A DNA stretch of 64,000 bases from assembly GCA_001939145.1 (NCBI GenBank), contig LSRX01000075.1, positions 1,016,884-1,080,883 of the forward strand, written 5' to 3'. Within the stretch, counting starts at the first letter, position 1. Every line of letters begins with the position of its first letter. This document shows positions 60,013-64,000 of this stretch, in pieces. Under the pieces are notes generated by a model. That model saw only the letters and a program-made list of their open reading frames with translations. It did not search any database and was not told the origin of the DNA. The DNA comes from Symbiodinium microadriaticum (lineage: Eukaryota > Sar > Dinophyceae > Suessiales > Symbiodiniaceae). The position numbers and the translations under genes were made by a program.

Positions 60013-62229
60013 CTAGGCGGCCTCTTTGACATCCAAGTTGACGATGTCCGGCTTCGACATCGAGGCATCCTCCTCCTCGTCCTCACCTGGGAGTCCGTCC
60101 AGCTGCTTCAGTTCGTCCTCGGTGAACATGAACCTCATGGCCTTGCGGATGATGGCCAGCGACGCCATGAAGAACGGGAACACCACGGATGTTTCCTTAA
60201 TAGCTTTCAACCCATACAGAATGCCAAGACAGACGACCTGGACGACGGTGTACAGGTGCACTCGACTGATGGGCAGCTTCTGGACGTAGTGGTACTGCGG
60301 GTACTTGGCCGGGTCCCAGATGAGCCACAACTTCAGCCGGTCGAAGAGGTTGTTGCCGGTCAGGCTCGCGATTCCCATGTAGAAGAACACGCCCTGCAGC
60401 ACGGCCCGCGGCAGGAACTTCAGCACCGGTGCCAGGAAGAGTGCTGAGCCTATAAGCACGTGAATCCTTAGTTGCCGAGTTCATAAGCCCACAAAAATCC
60501 AGATTTCAGTTCCACAAGGGATAACCTTACCCCAAAAAGTGTCAAGTGTACTCATTCAGCAACTAAGAATCAAGAAGTTAGTGGCGCGCTGCTCCACCAC
60601 CTTCGTAGGCACCTTGCGCTCACCTTCCGGAAGTTGCTTCACCTCGTAAGTGGTCAACGAGATCACATGGGTGATGCTCGGCACCGTGGAGGCCACGGAC
60701 AAAGGCAGGCCCAGCACAGCACAGACGGGCAGCGTGAGTGCTCCCCGAACAAACCTTGGTCACTCTTAGGAAGGGAAAACCCAGCGATCCTTTTTTTCGG
60801 CTCCGTCTTTGGGAAACCAAAACCCAATCAAAAAGGATCATGAATAGTGACGTGCAGCAAATCAAGGTGATAAGCAGCCGGCTTCTTCAGACCGTTAGAG
60901 GGTCTGTTCACGATCACGGAGGTGAGATTTTGATCCAGGTAACCCAGAACTGCGAAGCCAATCGCCTGGGTTGTGTTCGACACCGGTCACGAAGATGTTC
61001 CCCTACAACCTTACAGCATCAATCTACAAGAAACCAAAAACGTGTCCTCTTATCAAGTCTCCGGGAGGATCGCATAAGCAATGCCCCAAGCCGGGAAGGG
61101 GCGGTCCATGCCGGCGGGATTAATGATCCACGGCCGCTTGCTGCCATCGGACAAGCTCAAGTTTGGCGAGAAGTCCGCGTCCACCTGCAACATCCTCAGG
61201 CCTGTGTCGTTGGAGTAAATGGCGGCCAACGCGGAGCCACTCACCAAGGCGATGGTCACTGCGAAATTGGCCGCAAAGTTGCGAACGAACCGAAAAGTCC
61301 AGGGGCTTCGGCGGAAACTGGACAAGTATGTTGCCAAACCAAATGTCCAGATGAACAAGAGAGCTTCAAACATGCAGTTCGTCAGCGTCAACCTGCTTTC
61401 CGTGAAATTCTCGATGATCGGCCGGGCTCCATCGATGATGAAGATGAGCGAGATCAATCCTAGGCTGTTCAATAATAACACCGTCAACTTTCATGTTAAT
61501 CATATTGAAATCGGAACCCAGAAACAAAGTGCAACAACAATATAATTATCATTGAACAACCCAAGGCCTAGAATCCAGCGAAGATGTCTTCGCTGAACAT
61601 CGTGACGTGCTTCATGAGCGCACACAAGTCGAAGACCGCCACCAAGACAGTGAAGAGGGAGCACCACATGCATGTCCAGAAGTAAAATGGCATGAACTCC
61701 ACGTCCACGGCGATTGCCAGATCATAGACGACAAGCGTGTAGGCCAAGAACGGACCGGTAGCTCCCAAAATCGAAAGGGGTTGACCGGAAAATGTCGAGA
61801 AGATCAGACCGCTGATACATGTGCTCATGATCATTTCCATCACTCCGAACTGGCCGTTCGTGCCGTCAAGGAACCGACTGCCGAACGTAATCGCAGGGGC
61901 AAGGGCTGCGATGAACCTTACTGCCACAGTTGGCCAAGGAGAAACACTGCACTCCCAGAATAACAGCACTCTAGAATAATTCAATCAAAACAAAGTCTGC
62001 ACTTTGCAACACGAATGAACAGATACAAGATGGACGATACCGATTTCTGGAAGTTCTCCGGTTTGAAGGCATCCGTCCAATCACTGCAGTAGAGCGGTGC
62101 TCGCCTGCGGATGTCGAGTCGCAGGCCTCCTGCCAGCTTTCCAGTGAAGTCTAAAGGACCGTAATCCTTCTTGGGAGCATGCGCGATGTTTCCGGACTCG
62201 TAGCGGTACACAGCTTCGGCCTCGGCCAT
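60013..62229 (-). CDS. SLC4-family anion (bicarbonate/borate) transporter, six exons
   Basis: Exons 62229-62021, 61916-61576, 61459-61074, 60965-60856, 60754-60572 and 60466-60013 join in frame to about 560 residues starting at MAEAEAVYRYESG. Family landmarks in order: GGLRLDIRRRAPLYCSDWTD, LAPAITFGSRF, SGQPLSILGATGPFLAYT, SEDIFAGLISLIFIIDGA, LGYLDQNLTSVIVNRPSN, LKKPAAYHLDLL, LGLPLSVASTVPSITHV, VEQRATNF, LAPVLKFLPRAVLQGVFFYM and NNLFDRLKLW. It has the membrane domain with an N-terminus of only about 40 residues, unlike animal SLC4 proteins. The tail is acidic (GEDEEEDAS). It should export or import HCO3-, borate or related anions across the plasma or an inner membrane; carbon supply is plausible. 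Introns are about 100-116 nt with direct repeats; the one before exon 5 is the least certain. Confidence 0.87.
60467..60571 (-). other. SLC4 intron 5 (105 nt, GA-AG)
   Basis: GATTC is repeated at both junctions; splicing restores ATNFLIHVLIGSALFL. Confidence 0.75.
60966..61073 (-). other. SLC4 intron 3 (108 nt, GC-AG)
   Basis: GCGAT is repeated at both junctions; a GC donor and AG|G acceptor restore WGIAYAIGFAVLGY. Confidence 0.75.
61460..61575 (-). other. SLC4 intron 2 (116 nt, GA-AG)
   Basis: GGATT is repeated at both junctions; a GA donor and AG|G acceptor restore EDIFAGLISLIFII. Confidence 0.75.
61917..62020 (-). other. SLC4 intron 1 (104 nt, GT-AG)
   Basis: GTTCAT is repeated at both junctions; splicing restores SSILYLFIAALAPAITF. 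Confidence 0.75.
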
Positions 62230-62281
62230 GATGAAGCGATGCGGGGCGATTGAAAGAAGCGCGAACAAAAGGCTTGTGCCG

Positions 62282-62296
62282 AAAGACCTAAACAAG
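62282..62296 (-). promoter_or_regulatory. Putative trans-splice acceptor of the SLC4 gene
   Basis: The minus strand reads CCTCTTGTTTAG|GTCTTTC, an AG|G site about 58 nt upstream of the ATG at 62229. The frame is open from here, so a cis intron with an unseen first exon is the alternative. Confidence 0.4.
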
Positions 62297-63730
62297 AGGC
62301 CACGCAGTTGTTGAGCCGCTCCTTCAGCTACGACGTCAACACGAAGCGCTTAAAAACCATCATACACAAGTCGTTCTCGATTTATGCCAGTGGTGTTCGA
62401 TCTTGTTTCGTCTAAACAAATTAGGCACTTGTAACCTTAGCTGGGCCATAGCCTTCATTCTGCATGCACGCACGTCGTTTCTGACGACTTCGGCAATTGT
62501 CAAGGTTGCTTGCCCCACGAACAAGTCCCGCTCCAGGCGTCATGAACATTGCAAACCCTCGGGATTGCAGCTCGCCCCGCTGCCGCAAGCCAGCCTACAA
62601 TTCAGTCTGAAAGAGGTCGCTGCACAGACGAAAAAGCACCTGGGTGTTGAGATTGCTGGCTTGAGAGTAACAAGCTTGAATCTAGACCATCATGCGAAGC
62701 CTAGACTGGCGAGCCTCGGAATCATAGCATACGATAAATTTTCGTAGGCACCAGCACACGGCAGAATGAAACGGCAGTGATGCATCCATGTCGGCTCGGG
62801 AATGAAAACGCAAGGCAGCGTGCACAGCAGCTCCCTGGAGGGAGACTCAAGGATCACGAAACCCACGGAGCTTCGCAAGCGGAAGACATGCCGCACGTTG
62901 CAGGGCAACCTGATCCAGCTCTACGAAGGAAGTCGCAGCGGAGCTGAAGAAGGAAAGCATCCCCAAAGTCATGCACGCCGCCCATGTAAGGAAACTTGGA
63001 CGGCACCAGCAGTCTGAGTGCCCTTACGAAATTTGAGGCTCGGCACAGGAACAGAAGCTATGGATCAAACGAAAGTAGCAAAACTCATACTGGGCTTGGG
63101 AAACGACAACCTTGTGATCATCGCCCTCTACAAGCTGCAATCAGGCGCAGGTGGCATGAGAGCAACGCTGACCCTGAACGGCGCCACAACATGTCGGACT
63201 CAGTTCATGACATGCACCCAAAAAATGGAGCGGCTATGCGCTTGGCCCCGATGCTCCAAGCGAGGCCACCGATAGCCAGGGGCCTGAAGCCATCAGGTTT
63301 GGCAGCGAGGATAAATGGAGGCTCTTGCATCCTCTTGCCATCGCTCGGAGCCCCAAACCGCAGCCCACAGCTGGGCGAAGTTGGGCAACCAGCCGCACAA
63401 GATGGAAGCTTCGCAAGCTGACCAGCTTCCAAAAGCATGCAAGAAGAACCTTCTCCTCATGTAGTTTCAACAGAAGAGTCTGATACACTCGCGTCGGGAC
63501 TTGGAACAATCCAGCGCCGAATCCACTCTTCCTGTTGCTGCTGAGCAACCGAGGCTATGCGCCTATGCGAAACGTTTTTCGCAAAGCGGCAGCCGCAAAA
63601 CCAAACTGATCAACAGGAACGTTTTGGCGCTGCCCGGCGTAACGCCCAAAGCTCATGTACGAATAGAACGATGGGTGGGCATTAGGAGCAGAGTCAGCGG
63701 CGTGTGACATGAAAGCAGGCTTAGCGGCTT
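62297..63730. other. Region upstream of SLC4, unresolved
   Basis: GC-rich frames are open on both strands (for example 62996-63421 plus and 63205-63438 minus) with no domain and no decisive splice signals. It may hold the SLC4 5' region and exons of a further gene. Confidence 0.4.
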
Positions 63731-63735
63731 AGCGG

Positions 63736-63996
63736 TCACGCAGCGCGCCCGGCAGCCCGGCAAGGTAGCAAAAGGCACCGATTGAATGTGCCTTGCAAGG
63801 CGGCTCTGAGCGGCGAAGAGACGAAAGCAGCGACGCAGCCGTAGGAACAACACTTAGTGTTTGAAGGTTTTGGCCTGAGTTCGGCGTCGTTTGCAGTAAA
63901 CACCTGGGTGCGCCGATCCTTTGCTAGCCAAAGACAACCATCGTTTCCACGGTACATCGTTGTGTTAGGTCTCCGATTCCTCGCGGCGAGCGTCAC
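63736..63996 (-). CDS. Possible coding segment at the window edge
   Basis: An open minus frame of 86 codons reaching the window end, with GNDGCLWLAKDRRTQVFTAN and a Cys/Ala/Arg-rich end. It could start at the internal ATG (MYRGNDG) or be an exon cut by the window. No family recognised. Confidence 0.25.
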   Translation of the reverse strand: MTLAARNRRPNTTMYRGNDGCLWLAKDRRTQVFTANDAELRPKPSNTKCCSYGCVAAFVSSPLRAALQGTFNRCLLLPCRAAGRAA

Positions 63997-64000
63997 GCCA

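Overview
This is nuclear DNA of a dinoflagellate. Four kinds of evidence agree. (1) A copia-type LTR retrotransposon carries a relic of the dinoflagellate trans-spliced leader in both LTRs. (2) Introns use GT, GC or GA donors and mostly AG|G acceptors, as known for dinoflagellates. (3) Plant-type telomere heptamers (TTTAGGG/CCCTAAA) are scattered through the whole window. (4) Every coding region I can support reads on the minus strand, i.e. a unidirectional gene array, with many exons of about 60-120 nt that ordinary ORF lists miss. I cannot name the species.

Layout. 1-1728: intergenic. 1734-10589: an 8.9-kb copia element with 108-bp LTRs and a 5-bp target duplication; it encodes a HAD-like accessory protein, then gag-protease-integrase-RT-RNase H interrupted by one in-frame UGA. 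It sits inside a host repeat made of inverted arms. 10.6-25.2 kb: microsatellites, a 250-270-bp tandem satellite (14.9-16.0 kb), hairpin elements and minus-strand micro-exons, including a chainable hypothetical membrane-protein gene at 18.2-20.5 kb. 25.8-27.4 kb: an intronless DEDDh exonuclease with a low-complexity tail. 27.5-41.6 kb: repeats, an AT-rich island and more micro-exons. 41986-47569: the key locus, one five-exon gene for a predicted 1663-residue fusion of fatty acyl-CoA reductase, DHAP acyltransferase (GNPAT-like) and alkyl-DHAP synthase (AGPS-like), i.e. the core of ether-lipid synthesis in one polypeptide. 49.3-51.1 kb: a DegT/DnrJ-type PLP aminotransferase upstream of it, separated by CATA repeats and a single-N assembly join. 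53-58 kb: repeats and two micro-exons. 58090-59402: a Ser-rich coiled-coil hypothetical protein. 60013-62229: a six-exon SLC4-type anion (bicarbonate/borate) transporter without the usual large cytosolic domain. 62.3-64 kb: unresolved.

How it fits together. The fusion gene supplies fatty alcohol, acyl-DHAP and alkyl-DHAP, the three steps that start ether-lipid synthesis; the aminotransferase next to it has no proven link. The SLC4 gene would serve inorganic-carbon or borate transport. The second theme is intron birth: introns in the SLC4 and fusion genes lie between 5-8-bp direct repeats, other introns start with GTTTAGGG-type and end with CCCTAAAC-type sequence, and hairpin elements sit just inside donor sites. 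Together this looks like ongoing intron gain by introner-type elements. Exon models come from reading frame, splice signals and phase only; no transcript was available.
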